Source: Entoloma clypeatum (lineage: Eukaryota > Basidiomycota > Agaricomycetes > Agaricales > Entolomataceae). From it: a DNA stretch of 64,000 bases. Both the position numbers and the translations under genes were made by a program. Below the pieces are notes generated by a model, which saw only the letters and a program-made list of their open reading frames with translations, was not told the origin of the DNA and ran no database searches. The DNA lies in contig OY751492.1 of the NCBI GenBank assembly GCA_963565915.1, positions 3,348,001-3,412,000 of the forward strand, in the 5' to 3' direction. This document shows, piece by piece, positions 29,335 to 42,190 of this stretch (its first letter is position 1; every line of letters starts with the position of its first letter).

Positions 29335-32300
29335 ATTTCGTCACCGCAGACAGTCCAACAGCATCAGATTTCGAAGATGGTTTCCGGCGACGACGATGTT
29401 CAGCGCAGGTTGAAACAAAAAGTGATGCTAGATCCAAGGGTCAATGGCTATTCCTAGATTGCTTTTCAAACTCTACTCACCTCTTTTCCGTCCTGGATGC
29501 CCCGCCGTGGTCCGTCGTGGGTCGCTGTCGCTGTCGTAGCCGTCGTTGACGTCGAGTCGGTTCAACCGAAGAATGGTTTATTTGTCATTGTGTGGCTGTT
29601 GCCTCCACTCCTCCTGCAGACCCCAATCTATCATACAGGAAGATATCTTCCCTCCGCTTCAGCTCTAAGCCTTCCTGGGCCAAATGAAGCCATTTAGTTC
29701 TTTAATCAGCGAAAAACCCGTCTACTAACCAAATTTGTCTCGCTTATGCAGGTCAACGCCTGTTCCTTGCTTTCATCAATGTCTGTTTTGCGAGAAATGT
29801 ATGTATGAGAGATTGTTGCTTTTGTTCACCTCCCAACATTATCACTGGGCGCACGGGTTCCTCGAGGATCTTACGTGGTCGTGTTCTACATGCTAACTCA
29901 ACGTTCGTCATTGACTCATCTTCTGATGTCACGGTAGTTTATTGTGCCTCCTCAATGTTCCAGTCCATTTCTCTCGCTTTCCATGAAATTAGCGTTGCTC
30001 CGCATCGTCAGGGAGTCAAGTCCATTCAATTCGCGATTGTTCGCCTAGCATCGCCTAGGACGAGTATCTTCATCAACTCGGTACTGATACGGCATGACTT
30101 CCAAACGTTCATCGATAGTCGATTCATTCTCACAACCCTGTCCTCATTCCCCATCTTTCCCCTTCCATCATCAGATTCCTCTCTGTTCTTTCTAGTCTTC
30201 TCTCGTGTCCGTCTCCAAAGTCCAGCGCAATACTGGCCGCTTTCTGAGTACGTAAAACAACATTTGATGAAGTTGTGTCCTCATTTTTAGGTCGAGTCAG
30301 AGTACCGGAGATCACGATTCGTATTTTCTCATCTTGGCCAACCAAGGTACAGGATACGACAAATCTTACCCTGGATGTGCATGAGATCGAGCTGTGAGTA
30401 TGCACATTGAACGCCTGAGCGCACTGATCCTTCGCGATGTAATTGTTACCTTGCCTCTTCTGGCCTTCCTCGTTTCTGTTTCCCTCGCCTCGCGGCAAAA
30501 AATCGACGGTCCATCTCGCTTGTCGGTGTGGTCGCATATCTGGGACGGTAGACACCCTCTGAAAACGAGGCGAGAAGTGATACCTTCCGTTGTGCCTAGT
30601 GCTTGGCGTAATGCCAACCCTTCTGGACGGCGGTGGATACCCTGAAGACTTTTTTTCTGGGTACTACGCGAATATCCTCATCTTGGTAACAGCCCGGAGA
30701 TTAAATCGAGATGGACCTCTCTCTGCATTCGTGACCATAGTGCTGCGTAGTCCACTGTGGCGGGATTGGATGGGTGAGGGGCGGACCGAGACCGATATTG
30801 ACGGGCTTTCTTGGCTCTGAGCAAGCAGGCAACACGAGTTACTACGTGCTGCTCTACATCGATGGTGGGGTATTGGACGTCGTATAACGAAACGCCACTG
30901 GCACCAGACTAATTTCCTAACCCCCCGGATTCTCGTGTATTCGAGACTCTGCAGGCTGAATCCTAGTGTTAGCAAGCCATCGGCGCTCCTCATTTCCGCT
31001 ATCGCAGGCAGTCTCCCTGGTAGATCCCGGTTTGCGGGATTTGTGACTCGTCTTCCCCCGGATTTCCTGAGGAGAAGTTGTCAAATTTGGGTCCTAGGGG
31101 TTCAGGAAAGCGATGTTCTCGCATTGCCTCCGTGCAAGTTTCCGAGGGCGTCGTCTCGCTTTCAATTTCCGTCACTGACAACTGACCTGGGGATGAAACT
31201 GCTAGCGTCAAAGGACATTCTCCCCTCACGCTCGCATTAACTCGACGTGTTTTCCTCCATTTTCTTTCCCCTCTTCACGGTCAGGGAACTTGAGACTCCT
31301 TCCGTCGGTAAGGTTCGTAAAATTGGCAACGCGCCACCCCAGCTATCACACGTCAGCAAATTTCATTTCCGTATGTTCTCAGTGTCAATGGGTGCGTCAA
31401 GTACCTTCTGATGGCCCAACTATTTGCTCTGAACTCCGCGAACACTTTACATTTGATATTTTAAAAATTTGAGGGCCCACGTTGAGCAACACCGCCGAAT
31501 ACCTACTCCCATAATGAGTCAGATGACGGGCTTTGGCCTCGGTCTATGGATTACAACCGTGACCAAGTCTGGAGTTGATATCAGATAGAACGATTACGAT
31601 CTGACGACGGCTTATCTTGCTCCGATCTAAAGCTAGCACTAAGTTTCGAAGAGATCTCCTTATGGTCTAAGCTATGTAAGTAAATATGGAGGACGACGAT
31701 CCCCCGAACGCTGGCTCAAGTCCCACAGCGTAGCCTTGCGGAAGCCTTCCATGGTGACGCCATTCAAATATTCATCTTTCACGGCGTGCATTTCCGGCAC
31801 CGATCTCGATCACCATACTGTAGTGCTCTTAGCAAATGTATTCTAGACAAGGGCGTGCGACCAGCGGTGTATGTAAAATGTTGTCATCATTTCGAAGAAT
31901 TCAGTGATGCGGGAGGGTTTCCATTTCCCAGTCGATATGCTGTGAACGAGGATACTTACGGTTCTCATTCAAAAGTTTTTTACAAGCATATTCAAAAATC
32001 TAGGTGGGTCCTCGGATCGATTGGGCGTGTGACTCCTGTGGACCATGTGCACGACCTGGGCTTTGCGGGGTCGGACAGTCGAATGCCCGCTATGAAGTAC
32101 TTGAAGTGATAAGATGCCGATCACGACAGAGACGGGTAGATGACAGAGATTACGGAAGTCTGTATGTAACCTTCACATGCGCAAGAGGACTTTTTTTTCT
32201 TTCTTTTTAATTTACGGGAACACATCAGCTGTGGGTCCAACTTCATCCGGATCGGTCCTTCGGGCATCTACTGTCCCTCTTTAATTTGAGGAAGGGGGGT

Positions 32301-33852
32301 AAGTAGTAGAGTAGGGGATACGCAGCGCCTGAGCTCACCTCGCGGGAGATATATGCATCTGCCTGCCAGCGGCTGTCGCCGGGTCTTTGACTATGAACGG
32401 TAGAATGAATATAGAGTTAATGATCGCGGGCTATGCGCGATATGGCACACGGCCCGGCACCCTCTAGATTGGATTAGAGGAAACCGATTGATAGTACTTA
32501 CTTATTTATTGTCGGAACGTACTTTCCTCACTGCCCGGAATAGTATGGTCGTCCTGACCTTGAATAGGAGCTTCCATTAACGGCCATGGAGGGGGGGGGG
32601 GGGTGTGAGGGAGGCTGATAACATGGAAAGATACGTTATTACTACATCTGATTGGGGCAGCATTCATGAGAGGTGTATAAACCAGCGACTTTACGTACGT
32701 TGTAAGGGTTTCGAATTTTCCTGGACAGGAAGCTCATGGACGCCGCGATGGCAGAAGAAGGTATTCCTGAAAAGCGGGGCTGAATGATGGGTCTGCAGGC
32801 GGATTCGCGATAATCCGCTCGTCCCTTTGGAATGCGTGGTGTTTCACGTTCGTCGCTGGGCTTGAAAACCTCGAGGGGGGCCTGTGTCCAAATTCAGCTC
32901 CAAGCTGACAGTTGCACCTATTTACACAGTGACTTGAGCCTTGGGAATGGCGGTCCGATGGGACATCCCGCGACGGTTACATGAGCAGCTATTTTCTGAG
33001 CATCGGAGTGCAATGCGATGATCGACAAAAACTACCGAATCACAAAGGGGAACTTTGTTCAGGATAAAAGCCGAATTTGAAAAAGAAAAAAAAAAAAAAA
33101 AAAAAATTCTCACCTCCGCGCAAGGGCGGACTGCCAAGTCTGCGACTTGCAGTTCGCCGTCGAGGACGTGTTGCTACTGACGCAAGCTGTCATATTTTGA
33201 GCGTCAGGACCCCGGCAGTCCTGTCACCGTTCCGGCATTTATTTATTCCTCTGAAATCTATACCAAGGATTACTCCTCTTTGAAGGGCAAAGCGCTCCCG
33301 TTACCCGAACTATTTACTTTTTTTTCTTTAGCAACCCTTCGGAGTTTGAAAACTATAGACGGGGAACCCTAAGATCCGGTAATTGCCGGTGGCATCGGGA
33401 CGCGTGCCGGGGGAGAGGCCTTGTTCTCGGGGCAATGAGTTGTTCCTCGTTGTCAACTTGCCCCGTTCAACAAGCTTTGCATTTCATCTCGTTCGCCCCA
33501 ATGGTTTCATTCAGGTCAGCGGCAATTTGCAAAGTATGTATCCCTCAAGCCTGAGGCCTGCCTCATGATGTCGCCGTTCACAGCGTGCCGACACTGGACT
33601 CGTCATACTTTAATCTACTTTAGCGATCTATGAATGTGTGTGTTTTTTCCATCCTGGGCTGTCGACGTGCAATGCTCCAAGCTTGCTGTCCTGTTTCCGG
33701 TACCTTTTATTTAGTAAACTCGGTTCACCTCAAACCATCCATTTGTCCAACATACTCCGACGATGAGTCTACGGGCCAATATGCCGTCATTTCATATCCG
33801 CCTTGATCACGACCATTAGGAACGCGTTCTCCGTCGGTCTCGATGCGATCCT
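29335..33852. other. About 4.5 kb without a recognisable gene
   Basis: The first part should hold the 5' UTR and promoter of the PAK-like kinase. Open frames of up to about 160 codons occur (for example 29805-30290 plus, 30130-30555 minus), but none shows a family motif, consistent splice chain or biased composition. Homopolymers occur near 32589 (G run) and 33084-33105 (A run). No tRNA was found. Confidence 0.5.
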
Positions 33853-33860
33853 TATATAAG
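33853..33860 (+). promoter_or_regulatory. TATA box of the small cysteine-rich gene
   Basis: TATATAAG lies 60 bp upstream of ATG 33921, a normal distance for a fungal core promoter with a short 5' UTR. Confidence 0.5.
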
Positions 33861-33920
33861 TGGCCTCATCCTGCAAATGTCTTCCCAGACCGAACAACCC
33901 ACCCCCCCAGACCAACTACC

Positions 33921-34294
33921 ATGTCCACCTGTGCATCCTGCAACTGCCAGAGCTCCGAGCCCAACCATTTTCTCGTCCGTTGCGGATGCCCCAATGACCG
34001 CGCTCCAGATCATCCCATGTATAAAATGGACGACGCGTTCCACCGCGCTTGGTGCTCTGACTGCCTTGTCTTCTGCAACGAATCAAGTACATGCCCTGCA
34101 GTCCTTCGAAAACGTTTCACGTATCTCGCCGACATGTTTCCGTGGTTGAAGAAGCCTCTGTCTTCCCTGTTCACAGGTGAGCACCGTCTTTCGTGTCGTC
34201 GATAAAGAGGCCTTACGCAATGTTTCTAGTCCTCCTCACATTGGCGCCCCTATGCCCATCTTTTTCTGTGATCGAATCATGGCGTCGACGATGA
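33921..34294 (+). CDS. Small cysteine-rich protein, function unknown
   Basis: From ATG 33921 the product starts MSTCASCNCQSSEP and has a dense cysteine pattern (CASCNC, RCGCP, WCSDCLVFC, STCPAVL) within the first 70 residues, then a basic-hydrophobic tail (YLADMFPWLKKPLSSLF). There is no signal peptide, so it is not an obvious secreted effector. A donor GTGAGC at about 34176 and an acceptor TTTCTAG near 34229 give a two-exon model ending at TGA 34292-34294. The TATA box upstream supports transcription. The cysteine spacing could bind zinc, but I recognise no named domain. The second exon is uncertain. Confidence 0.45.
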
Positions 34295-34669
34295 ATGCAG
34301 GATGCAACCCTTTGATCATTCCATCCACGTTTCCTATACCCCGGTGGGATATTATGACGGCGAGAATGGCAGTGGAGTTTTATGTACGTCCTCCTTGTGA
34401 GGGTCGTGTTTCGTCGGCATCGCCACACTGGCCATTTCCCCATAATCGATAGCGTCCCATGCTCACTTTTTTGCTTGTGGCCTCAGCGCCGGTCATCATA
34501 ACGGACACCTCCACACGTACTTACCTACCAACCATACCACCTTCTCACTCTCTCAGTAATCATTGTTACCATAGTGTTCTTGTTCAAGCAGAGGGGAGGC
34601 CTCATTAGTATATGGATATCATGATATCGCTCCAGGGAATAAATCACATTCAACCGAATAGAACAAGCT

Positions 34670-36400
34670 TTAGCGTGTAGATTTTCGGCTCCCAGTAACT
34701 ATACGAGGGAAGACTACAGGGGCGGTGAGAACTGTATATTTTGTGTTGACGCTGGAATCTGGCAATCCCAACTGCGTGCGTTCCCGTTCTCCAAGGGGCC
34801 GAATTTTACATCCTGAGAACATAACATCAGTAGAATGTCCCAAGCGTCGTCAATTGACTTACCAAGGGATTTGAATATTTGATTGACCCTGATTTGTTCC
34901 AGACTAGAATCAACTTTTGAGCGATGAGGGTCACAAAGTCGCATACCTTTGAGGAGGCATACTGAGATCGTGCGCAAGAACACTGGAATCTGTGGCAGAA
35001 TTGTCTGCCTTCAAACAGAGAGCAAACATATGGGATAGGAGATTTAGTTCCGTTCCCGACGTCGAGATATGACTGGATGAACCCTTCAGCACAGCGATCC
35101 GTGGAGAGTCAAAAGCAATATCATACGTCGTGGAACCTCGCGATACCTCGGTAAACCTTGCGAGCAAGCTGTCCGTGATAACAGGAGGCACGCCAGGCAT
35201 TTTTTGCGCGAGGTGATCTTTGTCGATGCCCTTCTTGTTGAACTGTAGCGCTCTGCGAAATGCAAACATCGCAGCAACGTAAATGACAAGTTTTCTGGTT
35301 AATGATGGAAGTTCAGCAAGGGTCTGGAGCGTGAGTTATTGACATACAGAGTCTTCTTTTGGCTCTTCGACAATTTTCCGGTCATTCCTTGAATGTGTGA
35401 ATGGATCCAATCCGATGATTTATAGGGCAACAATGCCGTCCTCTCCTTAAGAGTCCCAGCCTCTTCATATGGACTGACCAACAAAGCCTTCCACTCGACC
35501 TCGGGAATGATACCATGCAGCGGGTATATGTCAGAGGGTTCTGTTGCAGAAGCATCCCAAGGCGGGATGGCTCGATTGCTGGCCGCTGCCTCTTCAGCCT
35601 CGTCTATTGAGCAGGAAAGTGGTTGAGCAATAGCTATGATTGGATGATAATATGCACCTTTTGTCAACAATCCGATGGCACCTTTGTCAATTCCCTGTTG
35701 TAAGTGGTCCATGACCCCCTCCATGGCAGCGACGTCCACGCGGTTCCGAGCTTGCGCACGTAAATTGGCTTTTGCCTTCTTCGTCCCGAAAGCTTCGCCG
35801 AGGGCGGTCTTTGCTTCCTGATACTGCGCCGATGTAGATACAGACAGTGGAACTGACTTCAGGTCCTTTACGGTCCTCCTTAGAATGTGAGGGGCTTTTG
35901 CCGAGGGCAAGATACTAAGATCAGAGGTCTCGCGGTTAAACACCGCAACGAGATACCTGAGGAAGATTTGGGATTTTCATGGGATATGAGAGGTGGAGGA
36001 AGGAGAGATACTTACCGACACCCAGAATGAGCTGCTGTCTGTGTTTCGAATGTATTTGTAACAAATTCCATCTCTTCAGTTTCACCGACAATCAGCATTT
36101 CCTGCTCGTCGCGGTCCTCATCTTCTCTATCATTCCTCGCCCCCTCGTTTTTGCCGCTGCCTCCCGTCCTTTTAGGGGCGTAACGTTGGAAGGTGATTGA
36201 AGGCGGGGCTTGTATCGCTGGGTAGCTCACTGAAACGGGAGAAGGGGCCAAGTAAGATTTCGTCTGCTGATCAATGAGTCCATTGGCTCACCTAGAACCG
36301 GGCCGTTGTCACTGGGAACCACGTCAGATAACTTGAAAATCACGTCCGCTCCGACGGTCGAGTCGCGCTTGCGCTTTCTTGAAGTAGTTTTTGTGGACAT
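34670..36400 (-). CDS. RPA49: RNA polymerase I subunit RPA49 (A49)
   Basis: RPA49 forms with RPA34 the TFIIF-like heterodimer of RNA polymerase I, and its tandem winged-helix tail works like TFIIE in rRNA gene transcription. From ATG 36400 (MSTKTTSRKRKRDSTVG) the protein has a dimerisation region (SYPAIQAPPSITFQRYA, EFVTNTFETQT, CRYLVAVFN). The hallmark ALGEAFGTKKAKANLRAQAR and NRVDVAAMEGVMDHL follow, then IPPWDASATEPSDIYPLHGI and the C-terminal winged-helix part. The last join (FKSLG to CKIRPLGERERTQLGLPDSS) gives the expected ending VLTAPVVFPRIV and a TAA at 34672-34670. It is divergent from SET2 over a 352-bp gap. I saw no lesion. Confidence 0.9.
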
Positions 36401-36752
36401 GTTCCGGTGTTGTTTCTTCAGTAATAGTTTTTGAGTGCAAAATGTAGCCGTAGTCCGGGATGCAGAATGATGAAGATTGCAGCTATTGAAGGTGGGAGAT
36501 CGGAGGAAATGTTTGTGCTGAGTTCTCATCTGGCCCGTGTTCTCAGCTGGATTCTCCCTCAATCTGCCTGGTATGTATCGCACATATACTCTCCATGTGC
36601 TCGCTAAGTTATCAAGGTAACCAGGCCCCTGCTGTTCACGGCACCAGGAAGTTGTCTGTCCAAATCGCAGCTATTGAGCGAGTATCTCATCCCATGATAG
36701 TGGCGCATCGTTGCTAAACATTGAGCTACTGCGACATACGTGTACGATATCC
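36401..36752. promoter_or_regulatory. Shared upstream region of RPA49 and SET2
   Basis: The two start codons (36400 minus, 36753 plus) are 352 bp apart, so both promoters must lie here. No clear TATA box is visible on either strand. Confidence 0.6.
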
Positions 36753-39700
36753 ATGTCGAAGTCAGCTCCGGTTCTGAAAAAAGAGGAGGGACAGAGCCCA
36801 TCACTCAGAGCAACTGCGAAGACAGACTCGGATTTCCCACTGCCACCATCATCACTCCCCGTCAACATGGCAGACCCCGTCAAGGAAGAAGAACCTCTCA
36901 AAAAGGAGGACCGTTTCTCTCCTTCTCTCTCATCATCCTTTACTGTTGAGCTGGAGCCCAAGGCGGAAACTAGAGTCTGGCCTTCTCAGACCCTATTGTT
37001 CGACAATGGAGCTCCTGCGCCTTCCAAACCTGACCCGTCGCCTACACCTACCCCTCCACCACTAACAGCAAGCGCAAGCGGCACCACATCCATGTCCTCG
37101 ACTCCTCCCCCTTCAGCCGCGAATAATTTCAAGAAAGGGCGGGCATCACCTGTACAACTCATCGGCGACCTCCCGGTTGCACGGCTGGAAGCTTTAGCGA
37201 GTTTCAATGAGATTATTGAGAATAATTATCAGTATAAGTCACTAGGACGCTCAAGAGAAGCTCTGGAGAGCATGACGTGCGACTGTGTCTATGAACATGG
37301 TCAGTGGGTCTTTTTTCACCCCGTTTTCCGCTCTTGTTGGGCTCTCAAGCCTGACCTCCGCTGGAATCTTACCTTGGTATCTCTTCTGACTAGGTATCCA
37401 TGATATTGACGATGCATGTGGGCCTGAATCCGACTGTATCAATCGACTGACGCAGGTGGAGTGTCTCCCTGATGACTGCCGCTGTAAAGCCCACTGTCGG
37501 AACCAACGGTCAGCACCTTTCAAACTATGCTTTACGGGCGTTATCCATTCTTTTCCTTCAGGTTTCAAAAACGCCAATATGCTGATATTGAGATTGTATT
37601 GACGGAGAAGAAGGGATATGGGCTGCGGGCTGAGGTCGACCTACCAAGGTACGTCGACTTACACGTTCATCTGATTGTGTTTGATATAGTATCCAGAGAC
37701 ACCTTCATCTATGAATACGTCGGCGACGTTGTCAATCCAGTCTCCTTCAAGAAGCGTATGCGTGATTATGCCAAGGAAGGTATCCAACATTTCTATTTCA
37801 TGATGCTTCAAAAAGACGAGGTACGGACTCGTTATTGATCGCTCATATCGCCAGCATTGATAACTTGCTGTGTTCAGTTCATTGACGCAACCAAGAGCGG
37901 TGGCAAAGGTCGGTTTGCAAATCACAGTTGCAAGCCGAATTGTTATGTTGCCAAATGGACTGTGGGGCAACATGTTCGCATGGGGATCTTTGCGAAGCGG
38001 GACATAAAAAAACATGAGGAGTTGACGTTCAATTACAATGTCGACCGATATGGGTGCGTCAGTTTTGCTGTCATTTTAGTTTGCCGCTCTGAAAGCATTA
38101 TGTGACATAGCCATCAAGCACAGACATGCTACTGCGGAGAGTCCAATTGCGTGGGTCATATCGGCGGCAAAACACAGACCGACATCGCTGCAATGGACGA
38201 TCTTTACTTGGATGGTAAGATTCCTTCGAGATCGAGATTTGTGCGGGCTTATAACAACTCTTACCAGCCCTTGGAATCACGGATGAGGCGGATCTGCTCG
38301 AACTCAAGGGAACGAAGAAGAAGAAAGGAAAGAAAATCGATGATCCTGACTTTATGGTAAAGTGCCGACTTGTGGTGATGAATATGACTGATTCTCTCCA
38401 ATATTAACAGCCAACTATGAAACCCCTCTTGGAGAAAGACGTTCCGAAAATCGTGCAAGCCATTCGTCAGACACAGAGCCGCAAGATGCTTTTCAAATTC
38501 CTCACGCGCATAAAGGTGCATAAATCTTGTTCTTTCCATCGTCCAGGGCCAGAAATTGAACACAGGTTTTAGATAACAGAGGATCAAGCAGCACTTCGAC
38601 AAATCATGCGACTGCGCGGGTATAGTGTCATGACAAATGTCTTGGGGGATTATGCCTCTGATGCTGAGCTGATGACACTGGTAGGCCAAATTGGAAATCT
38701 TCCACCGCCCCTCCCCTGATTTATCGATATAGATTCTCGAGTCCATTAACAAGTGGCCGCTGGTGAACCGGAACAAAGTCGAAGATTCCAAAGTGGGTGT
38801 GCCCGTCAAAGCAATTGCGGAGAAGGAAGACCTGCCGCAACCGTTGAGGGATTTAGCACAATCGGTAAATTTGTGGCACATCTTGTTCCTTGACACTGCT
38901 TATCCATCATCCGTCTAGCTTCTTACTCACTGGGAATCTCTACCGCTGTACAATCGAATACCGAAGAGGGTGAAGACGGTAGATGCCTATTCCGTCTTAT
39001 TCTGATCTTTTGTCTAACACCCGAACCACCCAGGGCGATGAAGAGCACGAAGAGATACAGAAACTCTACAGTGATGATGAAGGTCCTGAATATGATGCGC
39101 GGCAGAGCAAGCGATTCAGAGTGTTTCAGGAATATCGGGAAACGAAACTCTCCCTCGCGCCAATAGTCGACCGGATTTCACCTGATGACCGCCAATCAAG
39201 ATATATTCCAGCTCCTCCCAAACCGGACCCATTTTCACGGGCATCCGTACGGGCAGTGATCGCAGCCGCGGCTGAAGCCAAGGCAGCAGAGGCGTTGAAG
39301 GCAGAGGAGGATGCAAAGGTAGCAGAAGCCGCTGCCGCTGAAGCAGCGGCCAAAGCAGCTGCTAGAGAGGAAAGGAGAAAGTCGAAGGCGATGAAGAAGG
39401 CGCAGACCCAGGAAGAAAAAGACGCGAACAAAGAGAAGCGCCTGGTAAAACTCGTGGGCCCTATCGTGGTTCACTCAATGTCGAGATATGCAAAATCGTT
39501 GGGTCATGATGTGTTTAAGAAACACGCAAAGGAGGTTTGTCTATCTTGATCGTTTTCAAAACAAGCTCTGACCATCCATCCCTGAAAGTTGACTCAACTG
39601 ATCGTTGACAAGGAGAAAAAGTCACAGAGTTATAAAGAGTCTAGGCTGGACCAGCTCTCGGAAGAAAAGGTCGCGAAAATCAAGAAATTTGCGAAAGAGT

Positions 39701-40134
39701 ACATAAACAAGATACTCTACAAGATGAAGAAGTCTGGTCATCGAGCACGTGCACCATCTTCGTCCGCTACACAAGCCACACCGACGTCCACGGCCACACC
39801 CAACTCTACTGACGGAGTTGATATTGTTATGGCTGATATGACCGTGGAAGAGGTTCTGGATATGGAATCAGGAAGCGAGGGAGAGGAGGAAGAAATGGAG
39901 AATGAGGGGGGAGGATCAACGAGTTCAAGTAATAATGCGCTTCAGTCACCTCCAACTACCGTCGAGAGTTCAGGTTCGGGGGACCCTGCAGTAGGCTGCC
40001 CCATGACGGGTTTGGATGAACAACATTTCAGCATACAAACACCCTCAGATCCCCGTCGCCGACCACCAGTGGATGGCAAAGACTGTGGATGGGAGCTGCT
40101 GCGGCCGATGGATGTGTTACCGGCCACGAGTTGA
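36753..40134 (+). CDS. SET2: Histone H3 lysine-36 methyltransferase SET2
   Basis: SET2 methylates H3K36 while bound to the phosphorylated tail of elongating RNA polymerase II. From ATG 36753 the order is an acidic, Pro-rich N-terminus and an AWS zinc region ([10 protein letters not shown], then [14 protein letters not shown], then [15 protein letters not shown]). The SET domain follows ([52 protein letters not shown]), then post-SET ([10 protein letters not shown]). An Ala/Glu-rich coiled segment precedes a C-terminal SRI domain ([16 protein letters not shown] to [12 protein letters not shown]) that binds the polymerase tail. I see no WW motif between post-SET and SRI, where many fungal SET2 proteins have one. 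About ten short introns. The tail after SRI is acidic and low-complexity. The start fits a codon that follows the RPA49-shared promoter. Confidence 0.92.
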
Positions 40135-40353
40135 CCTCACCATCTTACTTCTGCTTGTTTTGTATCCTAAATTCCTTAATCGACGTGCCTGTTCGAATAT
40201 GCTACACTAAGTATAACATGGCAGGCGACGGTCGCGGTTGTTCATACATCGTTGACATACAAATTCAGCACTAATAGGCGCACGGGTATCGTAGATGGCT
40301 GTAATAAGATGTATAATATATCGGTTCAGGATAAAAAATCGATAGGGTCGGGT

Positions 40354-42190
40354 TCATTGTCCTCGATTGGAGGAAGGGGCTTTTTCATTCGCACCATGAC
40401 GCTCTTCCTGGGTCCCTTGAGCTTGGATTTCGATAAGACCTAATGGTTCTATGTCGTAAAAATCTAGGTCGGGGGGTGAAAACTCCTCACCATGATCGCT
40501 GGTTCGGGCTCTGATTGTTCTTGGGCATGGGAAATGTGTTTTTTTGGCCGTCTGTGATGGAGCTCAGTTTAGTGGGGCGTGCACGAACGTACACGGTACA
40601 TACGTCTTGTTGCTCCTTCCGTCCTTCACGGCTTTTCCAGACTTGGTCTGATTCAAGCATTTCGATTCGGTGCCCTTTTCAGCCGGCAAGGGTTTGTCAT
40701 CGGGCGGTTCGGGCTTTAATCGTTTTGGCTTTCGGGCACCGCGGGCGAGAGAATGTTTCGCGTCACCATCATCCTGGTTAATTTCTCGCAAACGTTTCTT
40801 CGAGGCGACTGAAACCCGGTCCGGCACTGGTACTGTGACATCGACGCCATCTTCACCTGTTTCAGGTTCCGTTCCCTGGACATCATTTGAGGCCATCTTG
40901 AGCCTTTTGTTACTATTAGAAGTTTTGCTGGAGACATCGGGCTTCTCGGAGGGTGGTTCAGGGACTCTGGTGCGTTTCTTTGATGTTCTAACGGCCTTTT
41001 CGGGGTCGCGATCTTCGCCAGCGATAAAGGCATCCGCCTGGCGGTCCTTTCCTTTACCGTTCCGGTTAATTCGCTCTGTGTCCTTACGTGGAGGTGCCAG
41101 AGGGACAACTTCTGACTGTGGTGGGTCCATCGATCTGGAAAATGAGGATTCAATTTGTCCATCGTTTGACGATTTGGTGCGGACATCTTTCATTGTCGCA
41201 GTGCCTGGAGGCTTGGAATGCTTCTTGGCAGATTCCGCATCGGAAATGAGGATTTTGTCGTGATAGTCTTGTGTTGAATGGGACTTGGACCTCTTATCTG
41301 TGGGTGGTTCAGTGAGAACTTGTGCTTTCTCCTTCCCTCGACGTTTCGGTTTGGTGACGGCGTCGTTGGCTTCATCCCTCGGGTCGTTAACAGAATTTGA
41401 TACCGATTCCGTGGACTTCTCGGCCGCCCGTTTCGACCTCGATTTGGCTGGTCGCTTAGCCTTGCTTAGCCTAGAGATTGGACCTACGGGGCTGTCTGAG
41501 GCTAAATCCTTCTCGCCGCCCCCTAAAACTTTATTCTTGGGTGGTCTACCTCGGCGCTTCGCCGAAGGCTTCTTTTCATCCTCCTCTTTCATATACATGA
41601 GGAGAAATTAAGAATGTATTCCAGAGAGTGACGTACGAGCTGTTGCCGTGGACTTATGAGACTTGACCGCCAGATTATTGACGCCCTTTGCCAAACGAAC
41701 GGTTGGTAGGTAAGACGGTCCTAGAAAAGCAATTGTTGAACCGTCTGACGTCACCCGTTTACCATGCCACTCACCTGCCTCTGGACTGTCCTCTTCTTGT
41801 ATTGTGCGCTGAGACTTTTTACGAGGCGAGGTTCTCCTTTTCGAAGAGGATATTGCGTTGTCGGCGGTAGATGTTCCCCCATCGTTGAGAAGTCTTTTCA
41901 CTGAGTTTTTGGCAGGCGAACGCGAGCGACCGCGCGCCGTGCCCTTCCTCGGAGATTTCTCCGCAGTATTCCGACCAAGTAAAATATCGATCAGAGTGTT
42001 TCGGTTGGAAGGGACAAAGATACTAGATGTGGGTATGTACACTGAGCAAGTTGATATAAGGGGTTGAATGAACATACCCGCCTCGATCACGAAACCGAGC
42101 CTGCTGCCTCTGAAGTCGCTGAGCGCGACTTTCCTCCACGGGAAGAGGAGCTTTGGTCAATGTTGTAATCTTGGGCAGCACATCATCCAT
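40354..42190 (-). CDS. AT-hook, highly basic nuclear protein, function unknown
   Basis: From ATG 42190 the protein starts MDDVLPKITTLTKAPLPVEE, then an Arg-rich helix (RAQRLQRQQARFRDRGG). Across a clean intron comes IFVPSNRNTLIDILLGRN, the most conserved-looking segment. An AT-hook follows (KRRGRPPKNK), then some 350 residues of Lys/Arg/Ser-rich disorder with several KR clusters usable as nuclear signals. The last intron has a strong donor GTATGT near 40610 and leads to RPKKTHFPCPRTIRARTSDH and a TGA at 40356-40354; without that splice the frame would stop at 40564. Role is probably chromatin or DNA binding, but the family is not recognised. Convergent with SET2. A 60-bp piece of its own exon is copied upstream (42327-42386). 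Confidence 0.7.

Noticed and set aside
33084..33105. Poly(A) run as the tail of another LINE or SINE
   Set aside because: No target-site duplication, RT remnant or repeat body could be found next to it.
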